Assembly (NCBI RefSeq): GCF_002288925.2
Contig: NW_022098095.1
Location: 372,001-436,000, forward strand
Source of the DNA: Delphinapterus leucas
Lineage: Eukaryota > Chordata > Mammalia > Artiodactyla > Monodontidae
DNA length: 64,000 bases
Direction: 5' to 3'
Shown here: piece by piece, positions 35,851 to 48,392 of the stretch
How positions within the stretch are numbered: position 1 is the first letter of the stretch
How the letters are laid out: each line of letters starts with the position of its first letter
Program-made: the position numbers and the translations under genes
The notes under the pieces: model-generated
The model's database searches: none
Seen by the model: only the letters and a program-made list of their open reading frames with translations
What the model was told of the DNA's origin: nothing

Positions 35851-35862
35851 CAAGATTTGGGT

Positions 35863-36139
35863 GTTTTTTTTGTTTTTTTAACATCTTTATTGGAGTATAA
35901 TTGCTTTACAATTGTGTGTTAGTTTCTGCTTTATAACAAAGTGAATCAGCTATACACACATATATATATATCCCCATATCTCCTCCCTCTTGCGTCTCCC
36001 TCCCACCCTCCCTATCCCACCCCTCTAGATGGTCACAAAGCACCGCGCTGATCTCCCTATGCTATGCGGCTGCTTCCCACTAGCTATCTATTTTACATTT
36101 GGTAGTATATATTAAGTCCATGCCACACTCTCACTTCGT
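35863..36139 (-). mobile_element. 5'-truncated L1 3' tail with 12 bp target-site duplication
   Basis: ACATCTTTATTGGAGTATAA onward is the same 3' UTR as L1-A at 24121, but only 277 bp long. CAAGATTTGGGT at 35851-35862 recurs exactly at 36140-36151. It ends about 300 bp before the exon at 36442. Confidence 0.92.
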
Positions 36140-36441
36140 CAAGATTTGGGTTTTTAATTATTAATATTGACTGGCCTTTTTTTCTTTATTTCTCCATGAT
36201 TAAAATGAATAATATATTTAATGTCATGAGTGTTACATTTGCATGCAATAACAACTTTTGTATACTTTTAAAATGCAAACTAGGCTTCACTTGTGTAATT
36301 TGTATTGTTTATTTTAAATATTCTGATAGAACCCAGAACTATTCCACATAGCCATAAGTCAATCAGCCCATCAGAGGAAGTTTTTCTGGACTCTAAAATT
36401 ACATTGGAAACCTAGAAATAACTATATTTTCTGTTTTAAAG

Positions 36442-36681
36442 GAGTGGGTCTGAATAGCACTACTCAGAGTGTTCTGAGTCGCCCAATGCAGAGGAAGCTG
36501 GTGACTCTGGTCCACTGCCAACTAGTAGAAGAAGAAGGCAGGATTCGTGCCATGAGGGCAGCTCGATCTTTAGGTGAACGAACAGTTACAGAGCTCATTC
36601 TCCAGCACCAGAATCCTCAGCAACTCTCTTCCAATCTTTGGGCAGCAGTCAGAGCTAGAGGCTGCCAGTTCCTTGGACCAG
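36442..36681 (+). CDS. RC3H1: RC3H1 exon: HEPN-N and start of ROQ (residues 118-198)
   Basis: The exon carries codons from the split Gly118 ([10 protein letters not shown] follows) to the split Ala198 (ending QFLGP). It covers most of HEPN-N and enters the ROQ RNA-binding domain, which starts near residue 174. The acceptor is TTTTAAAG|GAGTGG (36441/36442) and the donor CCAG|GTATAT (36681/36682). Length is 240 nt, phase 1 in and phase 1 out, so skipping it would keep frame but remove 80 residues of the RNA-binding core. The basic, helical stretch [16 protein letters not shown] at about 150-165 is readable without gaps. The preceding intron is only 1.0 kb and contains one short 5'-truncated L1 tail with clean target-site duplications. 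Confidence 0.97.
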
Positions 36682-37130
36682 GTATATAATTAAAGTTTGA
36701 TATTTACTATACTAGTAATTCTGAAAGTATTTATAGTGTAGGAACTATAAGTGATGCACAAAGGCTAGTTCTTTGCAATATTCTGTTGTTATCAAGTAAT
36801 ATCCCACTTGGTATCCCACAGTCATGGCTTGGGTAATTCCATGTCAGTTTTTCAGGATACTTAAAACTTTTACTGCCAAAAGTTTATTCATTTTGATAGA
36901 GGTTTTCCCTAACTGTATTAATCTTTTATCTGCTTTCTTAAATAAATTATATGGAATGTAATAAAAAATTGCCCCCAAATGGTTCAAAAGTATAACTGAA
37001 TATTGGTTGTTGTTGTGTTGCCCATTAATGAAGTGGTACCTGTAGAAATTATTAAATGTTTCCCTTCTAAGAAATGGCTTTATCTTATCTCTGTACATGA
37101 TAAATTTTGGTTTTGCTCAACTTTTCCTAG
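36682..37130. other. Short RC3H1 intron (449 bp)
   Basis: No repeat recognised; the acceptor tract TTTTGCTCAACTTTTCCTAG closes it. Confidence 0.6.
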
Positions 37131-37306
37131 CAATGCAGGAGGAAGCTCTAAAGCTGGTTCTCCTGGCCTTAGAAGATGGTTCTGCTTTGTCAAGAAAAGT
37201 ATTGGTTCTCTTTGTGGTGCAAAGGTTGGAGCCACGGTTTCCTCAAGCCTCTAAAACTAGCATTGGGCACGTTGTCCAGCTCCTTTATAGAGCCTCCTGC
37301 TTCAAG
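37131..37306 (+). CDS. RC3H1: RC3H1 exon: ROQ domain with Met199, Lys220, Lys239 (residues 198-256)
   Basis: After the split Ala198 the first full codon is Met199, the residue changed to Arg in the mouse sanroque autoimmune mutant; here it is the wild-type ATG at 37133-37135. By counting from the start codon, Lys220 and Lys239 fall exactly where published Roquin-1 structures place contacts with the stem-loop RNA backbone, and both are Lys here. The reading runs [10 protein letters not shown] to RASCFK. The acceptor is TTTTCCTAG (37130) and the donor CAAG|GTATGA (37306/37307). Length is 176 nt, phase 1 in and phase 0 out. The upstream intron is only 449 bp; the downstream one is 11.2 kb and contains a large antisense L1. 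Confidence 0.97.
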
Positions 37307-39805
37307 GTATGAACCTATGGTAACTTTCAGCTTAAAAGGAAATGTCCTTTCCCCAAACTTAGGTAGTAAGACTTTGAGTTTAATAAAGTTGCCTGTATCT
37401 TTCCATAAAATTTTAGCAGTTTTTCTTTTCTCTTTTAAAGAATATAGATGGTGTCCTGTTAAAGTTAAATCTTGTATTGAATTTTGTATGTTAGATATTG
37501 TACAACATAGATTAAATCATGGCTTATAGATTTTTGTATTTGAAGAGACTAAAAAGCCATAGCAGTTTTCCACCAAGACTGCAAACAGAATTGGTCTAAA
37601 GAGAGAGAGTCATTGAAGCAGGAGTACATTTTATTTGGCTATTTGCTCCTGATATGATTCCATATATACAGTACTGGAGCTCCATTTGCCATTTTGGTTT
37701 TAGTATATATAGTAATGCTGGACATGTCCTTTGTATGCCAAGTTGAATCAGCACTACTTCAAACACTGGTGCCCACTATGTATCACTTATTGTTCACCCT
37801 GTTTTCCTAACTTCTTAATGTCAGGGCTTCTTGCTTTTGACACAACACATAGCAAGTACTTCATGGGCCAGGGAAGTATGTCTCTAAAAAATTGTTAATT
37901 TATAGAAGCTATAAGGAGGTCACCACATTCCCTCATCTGACACTGAAACTAAAAAACTCCCACATTAGCCATCCTGCTATATTCTAATCTCGTTATTTTT
38001 TGAGAAGGATAAAATGGTTCACAAAATCAACAGAGCATATAGATTTAACTTAAAAAAATTTTTTTTAAGTTCTAGCTAAATGCCAATATTATTCTGTTTC
38101 TTTCTAGACTCAGATTATATACTGAAAATGGGGTGTGGATTCCACATCTGTACCCACCCCTCTTGTTTTTCATACGTCCCTCTAGAGCTCTCAGAACCTC
38201 AGCTGGTCCAGATTGTCCCTGAATAACTCACATTTGTTGTAATGGTTGTAATAACCTGACTGTACAGTGTAATGGGGAATACATTTCAGAATGTCTGTCT
38301 ACTTCCAGTGTTACTTCTCCGTTAACAGCGCCAGATAGATACAGTATAGGAAGTTTAAGAAATAAAGGGAAAGAAATCCAGCCTTTCTCTGTGAAGAAGA
38401 ATAAGGGGCTCAAAAACACCAGAATACCCCAAGTGAAACTTTCTCAATCCTAATTAAAAGCATTAATAGTAATTTTAAAAAGATTGGAATATGTAAAAAT
38501 CCAATTATTTTTCACTTGAGTCATGATTATGTCGCTTTATTTCATTGTCCACCTGCTTTCTTCTTTTGGTGGCAGTTTGTACTATACTCTCAATCATGAA
38601 AAGATTCATTTTCTCTCATCACAATAGGTCCATACCCTAAACTGTATTCACTATTGCAGAGTTTCTATTAAGTGTCTGCCAATACCCATTTCATCATCTT
38701 CATGGAACTCAAATCAGCATTTTCCTTTCTTTGCAGGTGTTTGTGTCCGTATAGCTGTGTTCTAGCTGGGTCTTTTTAGCATCTCTTTTTTTTCCATTGG
38801 AAAAGCCTTTTCAAGCTGCAGGATAATTCTAGGCATTTTAGTACAGTACAGTTCCAGGACTTCAGACATTGCATTTCTTGGAAATCTTTGAGTGTTTTTA
38901 GTTAAAGAGAGTTTTGAGAGCCAAGTCCATGGAAACAGTACATCATATAGAAAGCATGTACTACATTTTAATGAGATTTAATGTATATTGAGAGGGTGTT
39001 TCATACATATACATATACATTTGGTCTTTTGACTTGCCTTTGAATAGGGGCAAAATATATTTAGTTTTTGTGACTATAGTTCTTGATTTTTTTATGTTTG
39101 GTCTCTCTATGGACTTACCTAACAAAATTTAAGTTAGACCTTCTTATAATAAGAATGGAATACAAGTAAAAATATATCAGTATGACCTGGAAGTCCTGAC
39201 TAAGATAGTCTATTGTTTCTTTGATGGGAGGGAAAAAAAAATGGGAATTTTCTATAGAGGAATTTGAGTCCTTATGGGAATAAAAGATTAACAAGGCAAA
39301 AAACGTTGTAAAATATGTTAGGATATAGGTGATCCTAGACTAGAATTAATTGTTTTACTTTGATTCATTAGGCCTTTGGCCTGAATCCAGCTTGACTTAA
39401 AATGTGAATTATTAGGGGTGATACCACTAGCACCTACCTCAACAAGTTTAAAGAATTAAATGAGTTAATATGTCACTATAACAGTTAATAAGGTAACTTA
39501 ACACACTGGCACATACTATGTGCTCAATAAATGTTAGTTATTTTTATTGCTAAAAAATATCATCATTGTCATACAGCATCTTAGAATTTTCACTTTCAGG
39601 TGGTGACCTAACCTACAAAACTGCAGGGAGAATTAAACCAAGTACAAATTAGTCATCTTTAGAATCACACCAGCATCTGAAGCTCTTTCAGTTATTGAGT
39701 ACCAGCTATCTCAATACCAGGCAAGCCCAAGAGTAATAATCCATAGATATGAAGAAGCAGCATGGTGTTTTTCAGAATACTTGTATGAGTATTTTCTTCT
39801 TTTCT
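37307..39805. other. RC3H1 intron sequence without named repeats
   Basis: 2.5 kb with no gene and no repeat I can name; a small inverted A/T tract TTAAAAAAATTTTTTTTAA is at about 38050-38068. Confidence 0.45.
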
Positions 39806-39807
39806 TT

Positions 39808-40425
39808 TTTTTTTCACATCTTTACTGGAGTATAAATGCTTTACAATGTTGTGTTAGTTCCTGCTGTACAACAAAGTTAATCAGCTGTTTGTATACATAT
39901 ATCCCCATATCCCCTCCCTCTTGAGCCTCCCTCCCACCCTCCCTATCCCATCCCTCTAGGTCATCACAAAGCATCAAGTTGATCTCCTTGTGCTATGCAG
40001 TAGCTTCCCACTAGCCATTTTACATTTGGTAGTGTATATATGACATTGCTACTCTCTCACTTCATCCCAGCTTCCCCTTCCCCCACTGTGCCCTCAGATC
40101 TGTTCTCTATGTCTGTGTCTTTATTCCTGCCCTGCCACTAGGTTCGTCAGTACTGCTTTTTTAAATTCCATATGTATGTGTTAGCATACGGTATTTGTTT
40201 TTCTTTTTCTGACTTAACTTCACACTGTATGACAGATTCTAGGTCCATCCACCTCAATACAAACAACTCAATTTTGTTCCTTTTTATGGCTGTGTAATAT
40301 TCCATTGTATTTATGTGCCACATCTTTTTTATCCATTCATCTGTCGATGGACACTTAGGTTGCTTCCATGTCCTGGCTATTGTGAATAGTGCTGCAATGA
40401 ACATTGTGGTACATGTATTTTTTTT
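39808..40425 (-). mobile_element. 5'-truncated L1 3' end fragment
   Basis: CACATCTTTACTGGAGTATA at the left and GTGGTACATGTA at the right, following the L1-A 3' UTR and ORF2 C-terminus word by word (compare 24120-24740), more diverged. Confidence 0.88.
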
Positions 40426-40429
40426 TTTT

Positions 40430-40830
40430 TTTAATCTTAAGGAATTTATTGATTGATAACAGGCGTCTAGAAGTAGGGAGGTTCCTGTCTGGCTAATTCA
40501 CCAGATCAACCACATCCACAAAAACCCAGGCCTCTCCCATCAGCCTTTTCTGCATCTCAGGTGGATCAGCTGCTCTTCACATGGCTGCCCAATGGTGGAA
40601 GAAATTCCCAGCTCACATGATCAGACACTAAGAAGCAGAGGAAGAAAGTTTGACTTCCTTGTGTCTCCTCTTAAGAAACCTTTCCCAAGAGGGACTCCAC
40701 TCTCCCTCCAACAGATGTCCCATTGCATTTCATTGTGAATGTGACACACTAGGTCACATGACACTTCCTAAGTAGTCTCCAACTCGGATAATGGAATTGC
40801 CAGCATTGGCTTAGACCGAGGTTTATTCAC
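40430..40830. repeat. Suspected old interspersed repeat, not assigned
   Basis: TTAAGGAATTTATTGATTG, then TGTGTCTCCTCTTAAGAAACC and CACTAGGTCACATGACAC look like a dispersed repeat of the kind also suspected at 8440-8935. No coding capacity. Confidence 0.3.
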
Positions 40831-40834
40831 CTTT

Positions 40835-41325
40835 TCTGTGCCATGGGCCCCTTTGGCAGTCTGGTGAAACCTAGGGACCCCTTCCCAGAATATTTAATTG
40901 CATAGAATGAAATGACCGGATTACAAAAGAAACCAACTATATCAAAAAATATACTTTTTAAGTGATACAGGAATAAACTTGCTTCATTAGTGCACTAAAT
41001 AACAAAATCTAGCAGCTGATCTAATAACAACCATAATTTTTAAGTAGTGATGAAGGTAAACAGTGTTCTGAGATACCTGTAATAACTTTTGTGATATGAA
41101 AATATTTGTGATTTCCATTGGTGACAAAGTCACAAGTTACTACTAATGATACTGTGGTTTGTTGCTTACATTCATAATAGAAAGAAATGTTAAATTTCAG
41201 TTGGAGTTTAATGAAAAGTGTTTTTTTTTTCTTTTTTCCCAATGCAAGATTGTGAATCCCATGCACTCCATCCACGGACCCTTGGTAGGGGTGGTCTGTG
41301 GACTACATTAGAAGCCCCTAGCTTA
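40835..41325. repeat. Old DNA-transposon-like repeat, not assigned
   Basis: GCCATGGGCCCCTTTGGCAG near the left and CCACGGACCCTTGGTAGGGG near the right form related, inversely placed termini. The interior includes ATTGGTGACAAAGTCACAAG. I have seen this ~500 bp type in other mammals but cannot name it safely. Confidence 0.45.
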
Positions 41326-41329
41326 GATT

Positions 41330-41985
41330 AATTAAGATTCACATATTGAGTCTGGGAGTGGGCATGTCTTCACTGAGACAAGTGGCTTCAAAGGAGTGTG
41401 GATATCTAAACTAAATCAGGACTAACTCAAGCAAAAAAAGAAGTAAGAGGGTGGGAGAGTAGGGTAGAGGAGGAGTGGGGTGATCTTGACTCCAGGGTCT
41501 GCTCCGTGTAGGGTCAGCAAGGGCTTCCTTCAGAGGGAGAACACTTCTCATCACTGGATGAACAGACCTTGTCAAGGGGACTCAGACATACTAGGATTCC
41601 TGCCAACCTTGGCATCTTACATACCCCCCCCGTTTTATTTACTTTTGTTTCTTAGTTGGTTTTCTTTAAACATCTGTATGTATTTCAAGGTACAGATATA
41701 AAACTTGCCCTTTACAAATATTCAGCCTACTGGAATATATCCCTTCTATCCCACTCCTTAGAAGTGACCACAGCTCTCAGCTTAATGGATGTCTTTTCAG
41801 ACTACTTGCTATGCACATGTGATATCCCACCAGCTTACAAACTTTCTTGTGTTGGCAATGCAGAGTACCAGGCCCTGCCCTCCCCCATGCTGGTGAATGA
41901 GAACAGCCTCACTGTGCTAGATGCTAAACTCAACAGTGTCCCCTTCGATTCCCCAAAGACACTTGAAGTTCAGGCAGGGGAGGTG
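41330..41985. other. RC3H1 intron sequence
   Basis: No named repeat. The open frame at 41656-42030 looks accidental and runs into a MIR. Confidence 0.4.
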
Positions 41986-41987
41986 GC

Positions 41988-42085
41988 CCTCACACCGCAT
42001 ACCTCAAGAAATGGCAGAGCTGAGATTTGAACCCATGTCTATCAGACCCCAAAGTCCATTCTCTAAATGCCATACGTGTTGGTTT
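41988..42085 (-). repeat. MIR SINE fragment
   Basis: ATGGCAGAGCTGAGATTTGA, ACCCATGTCTATCAGACCCC and TTCTCTAAATGCC match the reverse-strand MIR. Confidence 0.7.
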
Positions 42086-42279
42086 GCAGAGCTGTACCTG
42101 ATGGTCCAGTCATTTTTTCCCTTTTTTTTTTTTAAGGAGTGGGGTGGGCATATTCCTGGAACCTGGCTTGGATGGTGCCAACTTGAAATGGACGTTCACA
42201 TTGAAGTGTTCAGGTGTCTCATCAGTAACACTTGAGTCTCCTAAATCATTCACAGGAGACTCCAGACGTATATTCAGAA

Positions 42280-42865
42280 GGCAGCATGGGAAGCATGAGA
42301 AGAATTTACAGTAAAGCTAAAAAGCAAGGCAAAGATGTCCTCTATGAGTTCCATAATTTAACATTATCTTGGAGGTACTGCCCAATGCAGTTAGACAAGA
42401 GAAAAAAAAATAAAGCTTATATAGATGGGAAAGAAATGAGAAAGGTAATCTTACTTGGGGAGATCATTAATCAGATGAAAAACTATTATAAGCAAAAAAT
42501 TCAATAAGGTGGCTGGATACAAAAGTTAAAATACAGAAACCAATAGCACTCACGTTTATGCAAGCTGCATCTCGTTAGAAGACATACAGAAGAAAAGATT
42601 ACATCACAATAGCAGCAACACAGGTGTTTTGGAATTAATTTTTTAAATGCGAAGTCTATAGGAAGGAAACACCTAAATGCTCTCTTCTCAACATCTTATT
42701 ATAAAAATTTTTAAACATACATAAAAGTTTAAATAATTATATGGAGAACACCCATATACCCACCACCTAGATTCTGCAGTTAACATTTTTTGTATTACAC
42801 ATATCAGTCCATATATAATCCTTCTATTCATTCAAAAATCCGTTATTTTTCTTTGTTTCTTTTAA
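42280..42865. repeat. Old L1 debris
   Basis: 42500-42620 (GGTGGCTGGATACAAAAG, CCAATAGCACTCACG) looks like sense-strand old L1 ORF2. 42700-42830 (AACACCCATATACCC, CACCACCTAGATTC) is an old L1 3' UTR-like piece. Confidence 0.45.
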
Positions 42866-43054
42866 TTAATTTTTTTTCTTATTGGTCAGCCATTTTATAC
42901 ACATCAGTGTATACATGTCAACCCCAATTGTCCAATTCATCACACCACCACCCCCACCCCTTGCTGCTTTCCCCCCTTGGTGTCCATACGTTTTTTCTCT
43001 CCTTCTGTCTCAATTTCTGCTCTGCAGACCAGTTCATCTGTACCATTTTCTAGG

Positions 43055-46000
43055 TTCCACATATATGCTTTAATATACGATATTTGTTTTTCTCTTTCTC
43101 ACTTACTTGACTCTGTATGACAGTCTCTAGATGCATCCATGTCTCTACAAATGATCCAATTTCGTTCCTTTTTATGGCTGAGTAATATTCCATTGTATAT
43201 ATGTACCACATCTTCTTTATCCATTCGTCTGTCAGTGGGCATTTAGGTTGCTTCCATGACCTGGCTGTTGTAAATAGTGCTGCAGTGAACATTCGGGTGT
43301 GTGGGTCTTTTTGAATTATGGTTTTCTCAGGGTATATGCCCAGTAGTGGGATTGCTGGGTCATATGGTAATTCTATTTTTAGTGTTTTAAGGAACCTCCA
43401 TACTGTTCTCCATAGTGGCTGTATCAATTTACATTCCCACCAACAGTGCAAGAGGGGTCCCTTTTCTCCACACCCTCTCCAGCATTTGTTGTTTGTAGAT
43501 TTTCTGATGATGCCCATTCTAACTGGTATGAGGTGATACCTCATTGTAGTTTTGATTTGCATTTCTTTAATAATTAGTGACATTGAGCAGCTTTTCATGT
43601 GCTTCTTGGCCATCTGCATGTCTTCTTTGGAGAAACGTCTGTTTACGTCTTCTTCCCATTTTTCAGTTGGGTTGTTTGTTTTTTTTGATATTGAGCTGCA
43701 TGAGCTGTTTATATATTCTGGAGATTAATCCTTTGGTGATTCATTTGCAAGTATTTTCTCCCATTTGTAGGGTTGTCTTTTCGTCTTGTTTATGGTTTCC
43801 TTTGCAAAAGCTTTGAAGATTCATTAGGTCCCATTTGTTTATTTTTGTTTTTATTTCCATTACTCTAGGAGGTGGATCAAAAACGATCTTGCTGTGATTT
43901 ATGTCAAAGAGTGTTCTTCCTATGTTTTCCTCTAAGAGTTTTATAGTGTCCAGTCTTACATTTAGGTCTCTAATCCATTTTGAGTTTATTTTTGTGTATG
44001 GTGTTAGGGAGTGTTCTAATTTCATTCTTTTACATGTAGCTGTCCAGTTTTCCCAGCACCACTTACTGAAGGGGCTGTCTTTTCTCCATTGTATATCCTT
44101 GCCTCCTTTGTCATAGATTAGTTGACCATGTGTGTGTGGGTTTATCTCTGGGCTTTCTATCCTGTTCCATTGATCTATATTTCTGTTTTTATGCCAGTAC
44201 CATATTATCTTGATTACTGTAGCTTTGTAGTATAGTCTGAAGTCAGGGAGTCTGATTCCTCCAGCTCCGTTTTTTTCTCTCAAGACTGCTTTGGCTATTC
44301 ACGGTCTTTTGTGTCTCCATACAAATTTTAAGATTTTTTGTTCTAGTTCCGTAAAAAATGCCATTGGTAATTTGATAGGGATTGCACTGAATCTGTAGAT
44401 TGCTTTGGGTAGTATAGTCATTTTCACAATATTGATTCTTCCAATCCAAGAACATGGTATATCTCTCCATCTGTTGGTATCATCTTTAATTTTTTTCATC
44501 AGTGTCTTATAGTTTTCTGCATACTGGTCTTTTGTCTCCTTAGGTAGGTTTATTCCTAGGTATTTTATTCTTTTTGTTGCAATGGTAAATGCGAGTGTTT
44601 CCTTAATTTCATGTTCAGATTTTTCATCATTAGTGTATAAGAATGCAAGAGATTTCTGTGCATTAATTTTGTATACTGCAACTTTACCAAATTCATTGAT
44701 TAGCTCTAGTAGTTTTCTGGTGGCATCTTTAGGATTCTCTATGTATAGTCTCATGTCATCTGCAAACAGTGACAGTTTTACTTCTTCTTTTCCAATTTGT
44801 ATTCCTTTTATTTCTTTTCCTTCTCTGATTGTCGTGGCTAGGACTTCCAAAACTATGTTGAATAATAGTGGTGAGAGTGGACATCCTTGTCTTGTTCCTG
44901 ATCCTAGAGGAAATGCTTTCAGTTTTTCACCATTGAGAATGATGTTTGCTGTGGGTTTGTCATATGTGGGCTTTACTGTGTTGAAATAGGTTCCCTCTGT
45001 GCTCACTTTCTGGAGAGTTTTTATCATAAATGGGTATTGAATTGTGTCAAAAGCTTTTTCTGCATCTATTGAGGTGATCATATGTTTGTTTGTTTTTTCC
45101 CTTTCATTAACATCTTGGATTAGTGTGATACATTTGGTCATATGGTTTTTATTCTTCAAGTTGTTAACATGGTGTATCACATTGATTGATTTGCGTATAT
45201 TGAAGAATCCTCGCATCCCTAGGATAAATCCCGCTTGATCATGGTGTATGGTTCTTTTAATGTGCTGTTGGATTCCGTTTGCTAGTATTTTGTTGAGGAT
45301 TTTTGCGTCTATATTTATCAGTGATGTTGGTCTATAATTTTCTTTTTTTGTGATATATTTGTCTGGTTTTGGTATCAGGGTGATGGTGGTCTCATAGAGT
45401 GAGTTTAGGAGTGTTCCTCCCTCTGCAATTTTTTGGAAGAGTTTGAGAAGGATAAGTGTTAACTCTTCTCTAAATGTTTGATAGAATTCACCTGTGAAGC
45501 CATCTGGTCCTGGACTTTTGTTTGTTGGAAAATTTTTAATTACAGTTTCATTATCTGTGATTAATCTGTTTATATTTTCTAATTCCTCCTGTTTCAATCT
45601 TGGAAAGTTGTACTTTTCCAAGAATTTGTCCATTTCTTCCAGGTCATCCATGTTATTGGCATATAGCTGCTTGTAGTAATCTCTTACGATCTTTTGTATT
45701 TCTGTGGTGTCAGTTGTAATCTCTCCTTTTTCATTTCTAATTTTATTGATTTAATTCCTCTCCCTTTTTTTCTTGATGATTCTGGCTAAAGGTTTATCAG
45801 TTTTGTTTATCTTCTCAAAGAACCAACTCTTAGTTTTATTGATCTTTGATCTAGTTTTCTTCGTTTCCATTTCATTTATCTCTGCTCTTTATGATTTCTT
45901 CTTTCTACCAACTTTGCATTTTCTTTGTTCTTCTTTTTCTAGTTGCTTTAGGTGTAAGGTTAAGTTGTTTATTGAAGATTTTTCTTGTTTCTTGAGGTGA

Positions 46001-46900
46001 GCTTGAATTGCTATGAACTTCCCTCTTGGAACTGCTTTTGCTTTGTCCCATAGGTTTTGGATCATTGTTTGCATTGTCACTTGTTTCTAGGTATTTTTTT
46101 TATTTCTTCTTTGATTTCTTCAGTGATCTCTTGGTTATTTAGCAGCACACTGTTTAGCCTCCATGTGTTTGTGTTTTTTATTGTTTTTTTCCTGCAGTTG
46201 ATTTCTAATCTCATAGTGTTGTGGTCAGAAAAGATGATTGATATGATTTCAGTTTTCTTAAATTTTCCAAGGCTTGATTTGTGACCCAAGATGTGATCTA
46301 TTCTGGAAACGTTCTGTGTGCACTTGAGAAAAAAGTGTAGTCTTTCGCTTTCGGGTAGAATGTCCTAAAAATATCAATTAAGTCTATCTGGTCTGTGTCA
46401 TTTAAAGCTTCTGTTTCCTTATTTATTTTCTGTCTGGGTGATCTGTGTATTGGTGTAAGTAGGGTGTTAAAGTCCCCCACTTTTATTGTGTTACTGTCGA
46501 TTTCTCCTTTTGTGGCTGTTAGTATTTGCCTTATGCATTGAGGTGCTCCTATGTTGGGTGCATAAATATTTATAATTGTTATGTGTTCTTCTTGGATTGA
46601 TCCCTTGATCATTATGTAGTGTCCTTCCTTATCTCTTGTAACAGTCTTTATTTTAAAGTCTATTTTATCTGATATGAGTATTGCTACTCCATCTTTCTTG
46701 TGATCTTCGTTTGCATGGAATATCTTTTTCCATCCCCTCATTTTCAGTCTGTATGTGTCCCTAGGTCTGAAGTGGGTTTCTTGTAGACACCATATATAAG
46801 GGTCTTGTTTTTGTATCCTTTCAGCCAATCTGTGTATTTTGGTTGGAGCTTTTAATCCATTTACACTGAAGGTGATTATCGATATGTATGTTCCTACTAC
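43055..46900 (-). pseudogene. L1-C ORF2 (endonuclease-reverse transcriptase), partly open
   Basis: The longest open frame in the window (45651-44299, 450 codons) is the RT domain: [28 protein letters not shown] text and the catalytic FADD at 44755-44766 are intact. The endonuclease part (46903-46298, 201 codons) begins with VNGLKAPTKIHRLAE. The C-terminal part (43619-43050, 189 codons) is open too. Frameshifts between these blocks mean that no complete ORF2 is encoded. Confidence 0.9.
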
Positions 46901-46960
46901 CATTTCTTAATTGATTTGGGTTTGTTTTTGTGGGTCTTTGTCATCTCTTGTGTTTCCTGC

Positions 46961-48010
46961 TTAGAGAAGTTCCTTTAGCGTTTGTTGTAAACCTGATTGG
47001 TGGTTTTGAATTCTCACAGCTTTTGCTTTGTCAGTAAAGCTTTTGATTTCTATGTCAAATATGAATGAGACCCTTGCTGGGTAGAGTAATTTTGGTTGTG
47101 GGTTTTTCCCTTTCATCACTTTAAATATGTCCTGCCACTCCTTTCTGGCTTGCAGAGTTTCTGCTGAAAGATCAGCTGTTAACCTTATTGGGATTCCCTT
47201 GTATGTTATTTGTTGCTTTTCCCTTGCTGCTTTTAATATTTTTTCTTTGTATTTAATTTTTGATAGTTTGATTAATGTGTGTCTCTGTGTGTGTCTCTTT
47301 GGGTTTATCCTGTATGGGATTCTCTGCCCTTCCTGGACTTGATTGACTATTTCCTTTCCCATGTTACGGAAGTTTTTGACTATAATTTCTTCAAATATTT
47401 GTTCAGACCTTTCCTTTTTCTCTTCTCCTTCTGGGACCTCTATAATTCTAATCTTGGTGCGTGTAATGTTGTCCCAGAGGTCTCTGAGACTGTCCTCAAT
47501 TCTTTTCATTCTCTTTTCTTTATTCTGGTCCTCGGCAGTTATTTCCCCCATTTTATCTTCCAGCACACGTATTCGTTTTTCTGCCACTTATTCCTTCTAG
47601 AGTTCTGGGGTTTTTTTTTGCGGTACACGGGCCTCTCACTGTTGTGGCCTCTCCCGTTGCGGAGCACAGACTCCGGACACGCAGGCTCAGCGGCCATGGC
47701 TCACAGGCCCAGCTGCTCCGCGGCATGTGGGATCTTCCCACACCAGGGCACGAACCCGTGTCCCCTGCATCGGCAGGCGGACTCTGAACCACCACGCCAC
47801 CACGGAAGCCCCTTCTAGAGTATTTTTAATTTCAGTTATTGTGTTGTTCATCATCGTTTGTTTGCTCTTTAGTTCTTCTAGATCCTTGTTAAACATTTCT
47901 TGTATTTTCTCCATTGTATTTCCGAGATTTTGGATCATCTTTACTGTCATTACTCTGAATTCTTTTTTAGGGGTTGCCTATCTCGTCTTCATTTATTTGG
48001 TCTTGTAGGT
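46961..48010 (-). pseudogene. L1-C ORF1, disrupted by a SINE
   Basis: The N-terminal part (MIQNLGNTMEKIQEMFNKD near 47930) and the RRM/C-terminal part (RIIEVPEGEEKK, INPKRHTQRHTLIKL, 47587-46961) are separated by the SINE at 47604-47810. Confidence 0.85.
47604..47810 (-). repeat. CHR-type SINE nested in L1-C ORF1
   Basis: Inverted copy from poly(T)-GCGGTACACGGGCC to CACCACGGAAGCC. CCTTCTAGAGT at 47593-47603 recurs exactly at 47811-47821. Confidence 0.95.
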
Positions 48011-48381
48011 TTTTACCTTGCTCCTTTGTTTGTAATGTATTTTTTTGTCGTTTCAATTTTTTGTTTTTTTTGATGGCTAGGGCTGTATTCCTGTCTTATG
48101 GGTTGTTTTTTTCTGAGGGTTCCAGCACTGGTGTTTGCAGGCCGTTGGGTAGAGCGGGTCTTGGTGCCTAGATGAGGACCTCTAGGAGGCTTTACCCCGA
48201 TTAATATTCCCTGGGGTCTGAGGTTCTCTGTTAGTCCAGCGGTTTGGACTCGGTGCTCCCACCACAGGAGCTCAGGTCCGACCTCCGGCCCAGTTGCTGG
48301 GGTTCCTCCTGTCCCCTCAGGGGACTGGTGCCTGGTAGGTGCCCTCTTTGTACCAAGAAGCGAATTCCACATTCTTCTAGT

Positions 48382-48392
48382 CCGCCATCTTG
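48382..48392 (-). promoter_or_regulatory. YY1-type motif at the 5' end of L1-C
   Basis: CCGCCATCTTG, identical in core to the motif at the end of L1-A (31724-31734); it lies only about 107 bp upstream of the RC3H1 exon at 48500. Confidence 0.6.

Noticed and set aside
41656..42030. A 124-codon + strand open frame
   Set aside because: No splice sites fit, the composition is not protein-like and its end runs into a MIR.
44299..45651. A 450-codon open frame on the minus strand, the longest in the window
   Set aside because: It is the reverse-transcriptase domain of L1-C ORF2, not a host gene.
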